A DNA stretch of 64,000 nucleotides from Lyophyllum atratum (Eukaryota > Basidiomycota > Agaricomycetes > Agaricales > Lyophyllaceae), in the NCBI GenBank assembly GCA_014905825.1, contig JACGCN010000031.1:434001-498000 (forward strand), given 5' to 3'. The notes beneath the pieces are model-generated. The model had not been told where the DNA came from, made no database searches, and worked only from the letters and a program-made list of their open reading frames with translations. The position numbers were made by a program, and so were the translations under genes. Position 1 is the stretch's first letter; each line of letters begins with the position of its first letter. This document shows, piece by piece, positions 22,928-34,814 of the stretch.

Positions 22928-23218
22928 GCAATATGAAGGGTGCTATATCGGTGATGATACTCGCAACAAAAGAAGCCTAAATAACGCGATCCCTGATCCA
23001 AACCAAGTCGAACCTACCTCGAGGCGCAACCAGTGACCTAATCTAATCTAATCTATTATCTAATTACCATCAACCGAAAGCACAGCCGGCTCAACGGGGA
23101 TGCCAAATTACCATAACCACCAACGCCCCTCCACCACGAGGCTTTTGCAGGAATTTAAAACGTTGAGTGACATGAAGCCCTTCCTCTTTACCCGAAATCG
23201 CGCTTACGTCGCCTCACC
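22928..23218. promoter_or_regulatory. Bidirectional promoter interval, unit 3
   Basis: 291 bp between divergent ATGs, the shortest of the three. It keeps the ccaccacgaggctttt stretch before the plus-strand start and an aatctaatctaatct microrepeat at 23039-23053. Confidence 0.45.
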
Positions 23219-24231
23219 ATGGAGGAATCATCGAACATCTTCGCCTACATCACTGGAGGAATAGCTCTCTTTGGTACCATCGTTTCCATGGTCTTTTACT
23301 GTCGCAACTATTTCCCAAGTGTGCGGATGACCGTTTTACAAGAAGTGTATCACGAAACGAAAGAATACTATGAAATAGTACGGCGGGAAGGCCTCCTTCC
23401 TCACTCTTATGCCGAAGATGTCGAGGTTGATCTCAAGGAGTACGTCCTCCATCGGTTCTCAAGAATATTGGAACATGATTTAATCTGCACACACAGGCTG
23501 GAGTACGCGATGATCACCCTTCGAGAGGCTACATGGAAGTGTAGGACCTCTGTTCAGGAGATTACTGCGGCTTTCCAAGGCTTGTCCGCAATGATTGCGA
23601 AGGTCGTCTCGAAAGTTAAAGACTTACGAGTGAAGATTGTTGTATGCGCACATAAATCTTAACTGTGTCGAATCCGCCAACTCATTGCCCCTATATATTA
23701 GACAGTTAGCGAGGAGCAAAGGAAAGCTCGGAGGCAGGCGGATCCTAGCACACGAGACGATTCCGGTACCGGCGTTCCGATGGTGACCGTTAACGGTTCA
23801 AGTATGGCTTCCATACATTACAGACTCGTGTGCTCACACAATCATCACCAGTGGGCGAATCTGTTGTCAATGGCAGCATTTTATCGTTTCTACCAGCCAT
23901 AAATGTCCCGAGCATACCAGGCTACGAAGCGCGATCGCTTGTGACAGGTGCGCGAACCATTAGAGAGGCAGCTCGACGTACATCTCATATTTCTACATAA
24001 GGGTTTCTGTCATATGGCCATAACGAAAATGTTCAGGTGTCTGAGCTGCACTCTGCCTCTGATTCTGACACAGCAAGCACGACCGAAACTCTCGTCGACA
24101 GATCCTCCGGTTGGAGAGCCCTTCGCGTTTGGCTACGATTGCGGTGGTCTATGACGAAGGCGAAGCCTACAGATGTCGAATCAGGTTCTATCAAAGACGA
24201 TAGTGTTCCCAATACTGACATCGCCACTTGA
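23219..24231 (+). CDS. Single-pass membrane protein of unknown family, copy 3
   Basis: Third paralog: MEESSNIFAYITGGIALFG, then VSMVFYCRNYFPSVRMTVLQ and the helical region. The first intron happens to be readable in frame in this copy, but the donor and acceptor used by copies 1 and 2 (ga|gtacgt and cacacag|g) are kept. The same holds for the later introns, and the protein ends VPNTDIAT. In-frame changes include loss of the KRWG motif near the tail (LRLRWSMTKAK). Frames are otherwise intact. Confidence 0.75.
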
Positions 24232-25463
24232 GGCTAGTAACTCACGTTCCCGCTTTTGCTTTGCTTGTACCATGCCATGGCTTTGCTTGTCTCCTCCTCA
24301 TTGCACTGTTTTCATCGACTCCACGGACATCGCATGCTCTCCCTAATTTAAATGATCTCCTTTTTCGATACGCGACGCCTTCTTCCCAGCCTGATACCTG
24401 TCGATCCGTGCGTATATATTCTCATAGCCTTTGGGCACGTAACAGGTGTGCATTACTTTATGAGTTTTGGAAAAGTAGATGATGATTGAGAGCCGCTGCT
24501 GCTCGCCTCCCTTGCCGATGCTTATGCATCGCGTATGGGCGGCATGTTTCCAGCTAATAGATCGGCAACCCTTTTGTTTAATCTGAAGCCTGATACCGAA
24601 CACTCCTCGGTGAGTCCTTATATCCTTTCAGACTTGGTGGACACACAACTGAAATTCGAACATGCCATCTCAGCAGCTTCCCTCCTCGTGTTGTTCAAGC
24701 CACGTTGAAAGGCGCACAGTGCATCACTCCGTTCCATACAGAAACCGAGGACGATCAATGATTCCACAGCATTCTAATATGCGTTGCTCTCATCGATGCA
24801 TCATGGACCCACTGACAGTGATACGACGGCTTGCGACGGCGTTTGGTCTCTGTGTGCGTTGCGTTACCCCCGCCAATCGTTATTCTAGAGCCTTCCACTG
24901 CATTTAAAATTCAATCAGATTTCAGAGTAGAAGCGGCTTGTCGCGGGTTGTGATATGTTCTTCACATTCCTTGGTTTGTGGGCTGCCCTATCTGGCTTGT
25001 GATATCGCCACTCAGGCACTGTTGCAGCCTAAAAAGGGAGAACGCGACGCAGTGCGCTTCATTAAGCTCATGTAAAGCCTGGACCTGAGCTACAAGATGT
25101 CATGGATGTCTCCAAGCATAGTGCTCGGTATTAAAAGAAAGAAAAGATAATCGGTGTGTAGAAATGGTCGGATGTTCGTCTCGCATCCAACCACTCAGGT
25201 CATTCACGATCTGGTGCCACAATCTACATTATATATAATATACTCTCTGAGTTCGCTGAAACTTGTTGAGATGATAGTTGGAAGAGTTGAGTTATGATTC
25301 CCTGATTCCAGATAGTGGATATTTATACATCGAGACACCCCATTTTTAATTTATGCATTTGCTAGCCTGTGTTACGACAGGTGGTATAGAACAGAACTGC
25401 AATGATAAGAGACACGATTGGAGGCAAAGGACACAACACGACGAGAGACAGCAGTAGTAACGA
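24232..25463. other. 3' flank of unit 3 and unique spacer
   Basis: Up to about 25030 this is repeat-block flank. 25040-25463 is unique, AT-rich spacer (tatatataatatac near 25230) with no coding signal, leading to the stop of the next minus-strand gene. Confidence 0.5.
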
Positions 25464-26285
25464 CTAATAGTAATACGAATGTTGATACATGAAAAAGACC
25501 AGATGTTCTAAGAAGACCGCCTCGAAAAACGATGAGCTTCCAAGCCAGTGCACCTACTGTGATTTTTGAGAATTAATATCAGCGGGATGTTTGAAAGATC
25601 AAATAGACTTACCGCGATGTATGGCACGAGAGTGAGGGTGTCGCCTTGCGGGGTGTGCGTCGGGATGTTGACAAACACATCATTCGAGAGGTGTTCTTGT
25701 TTGATACGGAGCCTAGTGCCTGCTTGCACGACATATGTCTCCCACTGCGCGTCGGGCTTATGCCCATCCCGGATGGTAGCGGCATACGAGGCCTCCAGGG
25801 AACTCTGGATCTCCTTCGACTGCGCCGCGACTGCGTCCAACGACGCCTCAATGGACCGTACCTCGGCCCCTGTCATCTCGCAGTATATTTTGATCCCAGG
25901 CGGAGTGGGCATGTACTGGCCTTGGCGGTCCACGAAGTCGAAGCTGTAGCAGTGGATGCTTTCTAAACTGTCGCCCCAGATGCGGAGCCACACCCTGCTG
26001 TTCAGCTTTGTGTACTGCACCGACTCGCCGTGGCCAGGTTTTGCCTAGGAGTCAGAATATATTGTCAGCTGTGGTTCATAGTATTCGTAGATGACTCACC
26101 CCGAGCCGAATAGGCTGACGGCGGGCAGTCTCCCGCTCATAAACGGCATATGCTTCTCTGGTGGTTGCTTCCCCTGCTTGTAGGACAATCATAGCGATCT
26201 CGGCAGAGCCGAACTCTTCTTCGCAACGCATTCTGTAGTGAGGCTCAGACATGCCGGTGCGTTTCGCCTCAGACTTCGCCCACAT
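25464..26285 (-). CDS. Hypothetical protein, three exons
   Basis: Exons 26285-26100, 26044-25613 and 25553-25464 join in phase to 235 residues starting MWAKSEAKRTGMSEPHYRMR. The protein is soluble and mixed alpha/beta in look, with AYAVYERETARRQPIRLG, SRVWLRIWGDSLESIHCYSF, PPGIKIYCEMTGAEVRSIEA and DVFVNIPTHTPQGDTLTLVP. The last exon uses an acceptor ending cacagtag; using cacag instead would give an immediate TAG, which would end the protein at VPYIA. In-frame sequence continues upstream of the chosen ATG for about 30 codons without another ATG, so a further 5' exon is possible. No family is recognised. Confidence 0.6.
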
Positions 26286-27659
26286 TGTGACTTCGCGCCT
26301 CTCTGCGATGTGGCGCCGGATCCGGAGGTCGAAGTGGTCGTTGAGGTTGCAGAGGCGTGGCGGTAGCTCATGATGTGCGTGGAATGCGAGAAGAGGAAGT
26401 GGATGTTATTAGAAATGCGAGAACAGGTGGATTTTATACTTCGTTGGACAACATTTGTCAACCCCGGATTCGCCACTCATCGCGCGGTTCACCTCTGTGT
26501 CGGCATCGGGTCCAGGCTTTTCGTGCGTTGAATTTGAAACCCGCCAGGTCGGTGCGCAGCCCTGGCAGGGCTGGCAAGCTCAACCTTGTCCAAGCAGCAG
26601 CTTCTGGTGTTGCTCCTGTTATCCTATTACGTCACGGCCTTCCGGTTTTCCCAAGGTTTTCCACTTTCAAGGATATCCCATTATCACCAGATGGTACCGG
26701 TGACGAGTCATCCCCTCCCCGGACAACAGCCTCAGGGATTTCTTTACGTTCCGCATCACCGCCAAGAATCCTATTCCTCTATGGTGCCCGTTCCCAACAG
26801 ATAGCCGAAGCTTTCGATTTTTACACTTTTCCCATTCGTCCTACGCATCTCAAAATCTACAGTATTGTGGAAAGACACTCCTTGGATAGCATCGAAAATC
26901 ACCAGAACCCTCTGTGCCATATCGAAGGTATCGGGCACTGACCAAGGCCAGAGGTCAAAAAGTTCACTGTCTGCCAGATTGCTACGCTGGCGTAGTGCAG
27001 CTGGTGAGTTTGGCGAGCCGAAGAAGACAAGTAAAAGAAAAATAAGAAAACTTTCTTTTTGGGCCATAACGTGTTCTGGGACCTCAAACTTCGCGGATTT
27101 GAGACCCGATTTTTGGGTTTTGCCCGGGCTTGCTTTGAGGGGAGCTTCCAGGGGCCTTCCTCGATGCGTCTTCTGCAAATCAAACGTGCGGGCAAGAGCG
27201 GGACGCATGGATCCTACAATAGGACCCATGTAGAAGATGGCATGCCGAACCAGATGTACGCTTCCATGTTTGTCCGAGGGTTCAGCATTCCAATCCACGT
27301 ACATACAGGGTAAGCTCAACACACCCAGCCATGTTCAGGTAAATAGATGCCTGCGCTGGAAATACTGTCGAAGAGGTCCTCGCAGTATCCCAGGGCCTTC
27401 TGGGAAGGCCGACAAGGTCTCGAGGGAGATTGAGAACCTGCGTGCGGACATTTTTCTCGACCCTTGTAGGATGTTCTGTACTTACCTTTCTTGTGTCATG
27501 TAGAATGTCGAGCTAGAAAAGCAAGCGTGTTCGGGGCCAGGTGCGGCCGACGATTGGGATGCTCAAGGCCGCTATGATTCGGAGGGGATCGCCCCTCTCA
27601 TTCTAGATTGCAACGGTGGATCAATTTCGACCAGATCTGAAAGGACTGCCCCTTGATTA
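26286..27659. other. Intergenic region with a doubtful minus-strand ORF
   Basis: A 183-codon minus-strand frame (27322 to 26771) is present. Its sequence looks mixed and low in typical codon character, with a leucine-rich stretch (SFLIFLLLVFFGSPN), and I do not call it a gene. No introns, family motif or flanking repeats support it. The rest shows no feature. Confidence 0.3.
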
Positions 27660-28144
27660 GTCTCATACCAAAACCGTCCACGTCCACCGTGAGAGGGGCT
27701 TAGTTGAGCCTACGTCCTCGATATGGGATGCCGGTGATGAGTACTGAGTGTTCACACCTGGCTAGGCTCAACTAAGCCCCTCTCACGTGAAACGTGGGAG
27801 GGGCTTAGATCAAAGTAGGGGTTTGACTAGGGCAATGTCAAAGTCTTCGTCCCCGTCGTTCACACCTCTTTTCCCCAGCTTTTTATTCTAATCGTGCAGT
27901 GTGATAGATAGGGTGCTAAGGAACATTTTTTTCCCGTCAACAATAAAATTTTGAGTTGAACCTGGGCCTCCAGCTGGGCGAAAAAAACCGAGGTCGTTTG
28001 TAGTGTTTGGCAAAAGACTACAAAGTTTGTAGTCTTTCTTACAATTTGGTCACTGCATCAATGCATCAATTTACATTGCTCTCATCAAAACCCTACTTTG
28101 GCACAAGACCGTCCACGCGCACGTGGACGTTCTTGGTATGAGAC
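27660..28144. mobile_element. MITE-like element with 24 bp terminal inverted repeats and TA flanks
   Basis: The 485 bp element begins gtctcataccaa (27660) and ends with the complement, ttggtatgagac (28144). The first and last 24 bases match at 22 positions when one is reversed, and TA lies directly outside both ends (27658-27659 and 28145-28146). There is no coding frame inside. Internal foldbacks include 25 bp arms at 27688-27712 and 27763-27787 and 12 bp arms at 28013-28024 and 28026-28037. TA target sites are typical of Tc1/mariner-type non-autonomous elements; that family assignment is inference. Confidence 0.7.
27688..27787. repeat. Perfect 25 bp inverted repeat with 50 bp loop
   Basis: The arms at 27688-27712 and 27763-27787 are exact complements and include ggggcttagttgagcct. 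A related third copy of the arm core (gggaggggcttaga) follows at 27795-27809. It lies inside the MITE-like element. Confidence 0.75.
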
Positions 28145-30104
28145 TACACACCTGGCTACGTTCCGTGGGTCAGAGTTAGCAGTCAACCAACGGTGTATCA
28201 GCTATGCATTGTGCCTGGAGGACTTCGAAGACACGGCTTACGCAGCGATGGACGTTGATGGCTGCTAATTCTTGCAGCGAGGAGAAACAAGCTCGTCATA
28301 ACGCAAGACGCCAGATTGATAATCGTAGTACGAGTCTCCTTGACTGAGAAGAGTCTTGAAATGCTGAGGTGTGTGCGTACTCAGTTTGCAAATTTCAGGT
28401 CGAGCCATCGAATATCATTCAAAGGGATAGCACTCGCGAAAACTACATAAGCGGAATAGAAAGACGCACCTGCGGTTTATCTGAGCGGTATTATAAGTAA
28501 TGAGAGGTCTAGGAAGGATGGCGTGTCAGCTGAAGAGCGTCGGAGAGGTGATAACGGTGTAAAGCAAGAGGCCCTCAGACACAAAATTTTGTCCTTCATG
28601 AAGGTCGGACATATGCTTGTCATTTGATTATAACTCATCGTTGGGTAGAACAGATTTGGAATAGACTCCGAGGGAGGAACGCGAGCTCACCATTGATGGG
28701 GTGGTAGAATATCTCGGCGGCTCCTTCATTCTTTCATCGTCCATCCGACGCGTTCAAGGGCTGGAGGTTTGAGGGCGGAAAACGGAATACACGCGTATGG
28801 AAGATGTCTTCACAGAGGTGTTGACATCTCAACCCTACCCATGCGACAATTTAGCATGAAAAAACCTAAGGGAGGAATGTGTTAGCTGGAGGTCTCGAAA
28901 AAGTGATTGGAACGCGAGAAATGGACGGGAAAAAGGCTCAGTTGGTGATGCATGTTACGAGAGTGGATCATCGAATGAACGTCACCGACTCGATAAATGG
29001 AAAATATCATCATAGCCAGCGAAGAGATGGAAATACTCACGTATTATATGGAGAGTAACATGTTGGTGGCGGAGAAAAGAAGTCGAGGAGGATATACATC
29101 GAGGAGTTGGAGAAAGCTCAGTGAAGAAAATTGGGTGTGGTTGAATTACAAGCTCCGATTCAAAGCGGAGGTCAGCTGTACAGTTCCTTCCTATAAAAGC
29201 CTCCACGACCTCCTGCAGATCAGTGACACGTCGTTCCTCAGCGATCCTCTGCCTTGGTGAGCCTCCATCTTCTTCTCTTTATCGTCGCAGATGCGTCGTA
29301 TTGTATGATGTTAAACTCAGTTCTGCTTCCGAACGAGAGCAATCAACCTCTTGTGGACAACCTTTTTTACCAAAAAAACTTTTCTGATCCCTTTTACCCA
29401 TACCGGCATTCACACATTTGCTAACATCGCACATCTCTCCAGATAGCAGTCGTACGCACGCGCAGCGGAAGGAGTGGCCTCTGTAGCTGTGAGTTGATTT
29501 ACATGCGTCCATTTGTTCCTTTTCTTCGAGACGAAAACAAGTTCATCCATTCGTTGACTGCCGCGCTCGCTGTTCGGACTTCGCGGTCCCTTTCATCTCG
29601 GTGGAGGCTGTGCGTGCTTGTTCCGTTCTGGGGCAGGTGTGCCGGGCCAGTTGTTCGCAACAAGACGTGGCAGATGAAAATACCGGCTTCTCTGACTTTT
29701 CTTCATGTTGTCTCCTATTCCTGCAAGTACAACGTCGCTCATGCCAATTCTTTCAGATTCGTTTTCAATGCTGAGTGCGGTGTCCAAGGTTGCTTCTTCC
29801 CAGTGTTTGATAGTCTCCCGTAGTGTAGTTTATCATGTATGTGGTTGCCTGTACCAGTGTCTTGCAATCAAATATCCGTGTCCTTCACGCAAATCCCGTT
29901 CAGCCTGAACTTTGCTGTGAGGAAGTTAAACGCTCGTTGTGCGTCTTGTGTTCAACGCCGGTGCTCACGACGACCTCGATCGTGCTGACGTTGTTGAAAA
30001 AATTCTGTTGTCATCACGTGACCCGCATACGTATGGCCGCATCTGGACAAAACGTTTGAGACTGATCGACGTCCTCAACGCCCATATTCTAGTTCCTCGC
30101 CGCC
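28145..30104. other. Intergenic region upstream of SIN3
   Basis: No gene can be supported. Open frames up to about 110 codons exist on both strands but look random. The last 120 bp before the SIN3 ATG contain the E-box/CDE1-like hexamer cacgtg (30016-30021) and likely the SIN3 promoter. Confidence 0.4.
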
Positions 30105-33100
30105 ATGGACATCGACCAAATGGCCGTTGACATCAAGCCGAACGACGAGAAAATGATTTCTCCCACTATTCCGGAGGTCTCTGCAGTGCCAGCTCCAACT
30201 GAGCCCGCCGGTGCCGCTCCGGCGTCTGTCACCACGGAGCCTGCAGTTGAGGAGCAGAGCGAAACAGGAGCTCCGACAAATGGAGTGATTGGCGAAGCGC
30301 AGGAAACAAAGGAACAAGTGGACCAAACACCTGCTGTGGCACCCGAAGAACCTCCTGTGACTTCCGAGCCGATATCTGAGCCAGCTGTTCAACCTCCAAC
30401 TACACCGATAACCATTGACGAGATGCCAGCACTTGCTGGACCTTCGCACCGTTTGGAAAGACCACCGCCACCGGAGATGCAGAGCTATGGACCCGGACCC
30501 CTCGACCGCCCTCTGAATGTCACGGATGCGCTTGGCTACCTAGACGCCGTTAAGGTGCAGTTCTCGGACCAGCCAAACGTCTATAACCAATTTTTGGATA
30601 TCATGAAGGAATTCAAGAACGAACTGTGAGTACGGCATGTTTGGGCTCGACACATGAACTCGTGGACACGGGTCTGCTTCTGCCTCGCGTTGACAGCGTG
30701 TTCTGACCCTGTGGAATTGCTTTGCAGAATTGATACCCCGGGCGTTATCAAGCGCGTATCGCATCTATTCAACGGTCATGGGGCTCTTATCCAAGGATTC
30801 AACACGTTTCTGCCGGTTGGCTACCGCATCGAGTGTAGCGTCGATGCCTACGATACAGGCTACATTACGGTGACCACGCCAGGCGGCACGAAGATTCAGA
30901 CGACGAACAATGGGCCTGGGAGTGGTCCTATCGTTTGGTCATATGTTCCAATTGGAACTGATGTACGTCTTCAAGAACCGCCCTCCCGCTCAGGCCCTGG
31001 TCCGTGCATTTGTCCCTTAACGAAAGACTTGTCACTGAATTGCAGCTCTGATCTACAATCAGCGTACCCGCTCACACTAATACCGGATCCACATTTCCAA
31101 CCTGTCAATGGCCAAGCCATCGAACCAGCTGTGCAATACGTACAGAAAATCAAGCAACGTTGCGATGCCGAGACATATCGCCAGTTCCTGGATATCCTGG
31201 CGCAGTACCATTCGAAGCCCGATACGATCGATGAGGTAATCTAATCGCTTCTCCATCATCTTCGCCGCGCGATAACGCCGCTAACCTTGTCTTTTTGCCT
31301 TTTCATTCACAGGAAGAGGTCTCAAAACAGATTGCCCGCCTATTCAAGGACGCTCCTGACTTGCGCTCGGATTTCAGGATTTTCATGCCTGAAAGGAGCC
31401 AGTCGAATCTCGATGATCCGTCGTTGGTGGGCCCTGGGCCTGGCGAGGGCCGCACGAGGACTGGGACGCCCTCCGCGGATGCCAAAGGGAAGCGAAAGCT
31501 TGACAGTGTGGCAAACGCAGTGAGCAGTGGATCGAATTTGCCGCAGAAGAGAAAGAGAAGGGTTGTTGAAAAGGACCGTGAGCGAGAGGTGATCCCCGTC
31601 CGCCCGACTGCCAGCAGTAGCAGTAAGGTGTGTTTACTATGCTTCTATCCCCCGCTCCGACGGTTGATATGAGTGTTGGCAAGGTAAAGAAAGTCAAGCA
31701 TGCCGTTGGCCAGGATCTGACTCCCTCATCGTACAACAAGCCCATTGCCCCCCCATCTCCTCCCCGTCGACCCATGCAGCTTCCACCGCCAACGAAAGTG
31801 GCTCCTGCGAACGACGACGCACAGTTTTTCGATAATGTCAGGCGTGTCCTCGACAACCGGGAAACATACAACGAGTTCCTCAAGGTTGTCAATCTCTTCA
31901 CCCAGGATTTCATCGATTCGGCGAGGTTGATCAAGGAGAGCCGCAATTTTTTGGGCGATGGAGAGCTCATGAAACAGTTCAAAAGCATATTGGGGTGGAG
32001 TGAGAGGAAGGAGCGGGATACCTTCCAGGCGGATATGGAGAAGACGCAACAGAGCTGGACACGGCCGTCTGTTATAGGCTTGGCGAGTCGCCCGACGCAA
32101 GCAGAGCTTAATGTGAAGTATGGGAGTTATCGTCGTTTGCCAGCTGCGGTACGTCGTTCTGACCTTTTTAATTCGGAGTTGTTTGCTTATATGCTACGTT
32201 TATCTTTGTGTAGGAGGTTAACGTTACGTGCTCTGGACGCGACGAAATGTGCCGATCGGTGCTGAATGATGAATGGGTGTCCCACCCTACATGGTCGAGC
32301 GAGGACTCGGGATTCATCTCTCATAAAAAGAACATCTACGAGGAAGCGTTGCATCGGAGTGAAGAGGAGCGGCACGAGTACGACTTCCACATCGAGGCTA
32401 TCACTCGGACGATCACCATGCTCGAGCCCGTCAGTAACAAGATGGTGCTGATGAGCCAGGATGACAGGAGCGGGTTCAAGCTAAAGCCTAATCTGGGCGG
32501 GACGTGGAGGCCTATCCATACGCGGGTGGTGAAGAAGATCTATGGCCGCGAGGCGGGACTGGATGTCATACAGGCGATGCAGGAGACGCCGACGGTGGCG
32601 ATACCGGTGGTGTTGCAGAGGCTGAAGCAGAAGGAGGAGGAGTGGAAAAGGGCGCAGAGGGAGTGGAACAAGGTCTGGAGGGAGGTGGACGCACGGAATT
32701 ATACCAAGAGCCTGGACCATCAGGGGATATACTTCAAGGCGGCGGATAAGAAGGCGAACACGGTGAAGTTGTTTGTGAACCAGATCGAGGCGGCACGGGA
32801 GGAGCAGATGGCAAAGCGGGCGTCGTTGATCGATCCGCTGTTTGCGAGGACGAGACCGAGGCACCAGCTGGAGTTCGTCGTGGACGATGTGACGGTGCTG
32901 CAGGATGTGCTGAAATTGACCTTTTCATTCCTCGATCGAACCCAGGCGCAGATCAATTTCCTGGAGCGCAAACGGATAGAGGGGTTCCTCAGGACGTTCA
33001 TTCCGCTGTTCTTCATGCTGGACCCCGTGGCGTTCAACTCGTGTTTCACGGTCGTGCAGGAGACCTTCGACAGCGATATGAGCGATGATTTGGGTAGCGT

Positions 33101-34584
33101 TGCTGATGATGCTGAGCTTTCATCGATGGCGAGTGGGAGCTCGCGACGGAATCGTAAAGGCGGGAATGGAATATCCTCTGGTGGAGATTTGAGGAAGAAG
33201 CTGCTGAAGAGCGAGCAGGCCAAGTCGACGAACCGGAAAACGAGGGCACAGGAGGCTGCTTCACCGACTGTCTCGAGGCTGGCGTCGCCCGTGCTAGCCG
33301 ACGAGGAAGCATCAACGGATGCATCAGCACACAATCGACGGTTGTCTAGGCGGAACATATTCTTTACTAACACTGTGTTTTACGCGCTTTTGCGGTTGAT
33401 CGAAGTATGTCGTCACCCTTTCATCAGGCGGGTTTTTTTCACTGACTGATAACCCGTCACCAGGTGCTGTACACACGTTTGAGCTTGTTTAAGGCGATCG
33501 GTGCCAAATTGGCTGCGGCGGGTCCTTCACGATCAAACCCACTTGCTGCAGAGTTGGCACTACCACCTGCAATCGACGCTACGAATTTGGGTGACCGAGG
33601 CGCTGCGGCAGAACATTATTATGATCTGCTGCTCGAGTCTCTGGAGCGGTTATTTGACAACGAGATTGAGCAACACGCCTTTGAAGACCAGATGAGGTTC
33701 ATGTTTGGCACTAAGGTGTGTAGCCTTTCATGTTGGATTACGCTACTCGCTCACACTGGGCATGACAGGAGGCTTACAAGACCTTCACGATCGATAAAGT
33801 GATTGGTGCAATCATCAAGCAGGTGACGTTCTTTCATCTGAATTGTATGATGATATTAGTTCTGATTGTAGCCCCAGGCCCAAGCGGTGTTTGCAGACCC
33901 CAAAAGTCAAGATATTCTTGAGATTCTTAAGAAGGAGAGGTCACTTGTCTCACCGACCACGCAAGACCAGATCAACAGTAGACGAAATGCCGAAAAGGTT
34001 TTGGGACCAGATGAGAACCTGTTCCGCATTGATTGGGTACGCGCTCCTGCTGCATATTGAGTCCTGTCATTGAAATTGTTCCAGCTTCCAGAATCTCGAA
34101 CGATGACTGTCCAGTTGATTGGCAAAGATGACTCGAGCTTCGATGATTCAGAGGTCTTGACTGGAAGGTGGCAGTCCTATATCGAGTCCTTCGTCTCAGT
34201 ATGTCTTCCATCATGATGCGAGGTGCCTTTCGTTAAATTGTTTTCTTCAGGGCGACACGACGGAGGGTGTGTCACCTTCCAAAATCAAGCCGCCATTTCT
34301 GCGCAGGTTCGTTGATCCCTCCAAAGCCTGCATCGTTATATTCATGTCTATGGTACAGGAATCTACCACCTGGTGTGCGCGATGCCCAGCCAAATGTCGC
34401 AACGCGAGATGGCCTCGAAATCAAGATCTGCGTCCGAACGTATCGATTATTCTTTGTCTCCAACACCGAAGACTTTCTTTGGAAGATTTCGACGAGAGAG
34501 GAGACGAGGAAAGCCGCGACACACCTTCAGGCGCGAGAAAAGCTTCGGAAGAAGTGGCAGGAGAGTATGAGGAACGATGTATAG
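30105..34584 (+). CDS. SIN3: SIN3 transcriptional co-repressor scaffold
   Basis: SIN3 is the scaffold of the Rpd3/HDAC complex in the nucleus. PAH domains bind repressors and the HID region binds the deacetylase. The first 130 residues are Pro/Glu/Thr-rich and acidic. PAH1 follows ([32 protein letters not shown]), then PAH2 ([20 protein letters not shown]; continues after an intron at about 31234 with [20 protein letters not shown]), a basic linker ([16 protein letters not shown]), PAH3 ([20 protein letters not shown]) and the Sin3 HDAC-interacting/C-terminal region ([25 protein letters not shown]). Exon 2 reads through 30964-31034 in frame, so no intron is needed there. The last exon ends with [15 protein letters not shown] after NTEDFLWK. 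The length is about 1,300 residues, within the fungal range. The start at 30105 gives [10 protein letters not shown] after cacgtg-bearing upstream DNA. Confidence 0.93.
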
Positions 34585-34814
34585 ACGACTGGAGGTTATT
34601 TATGGTGTATTTTGTGTTTATTGTTGTATTTGTTACTGGTGACTGGGCACCTCATCAGGTGCTCTCGGAGGTCTTCCTCGTTCCCAGCAATTAATTCGAG
34701 GGCACACGGGGGTTTACCTGATCTGGGCTTTGATTTCTCAGAAGGGGATGAACATCTGACATATTATCTGACGAACAGGTTTGGACTCTCCACACACATT
34801 GGTCACTTTCGTCC

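Larger units (their letters stand above)
20895..25040. repeat. Tandem block, unit 3
   Basis: Third direct repeat, ending near 25030 with the same ccactcaggcac..gttgcagcc motif that ends unit 1 (16260-16285). It contains kinase copy 3 and membrane-protein copy 3. It has neither the 720 bp of unit 1 nor the promoter insert of unit 2, so it is the most compact form. Confidence 0.85.

Noticed and set aside
26771..27322. 183-codon minus-strand ORF
   Set aside because: Patchy composition, no family motif, no splice partners; could be chance.
30964..31034. Possible intron in SIN3 after PIGTD
   Set aside because: Splicing there breaks the frame into PAH2, while reading through stays open and in phase.
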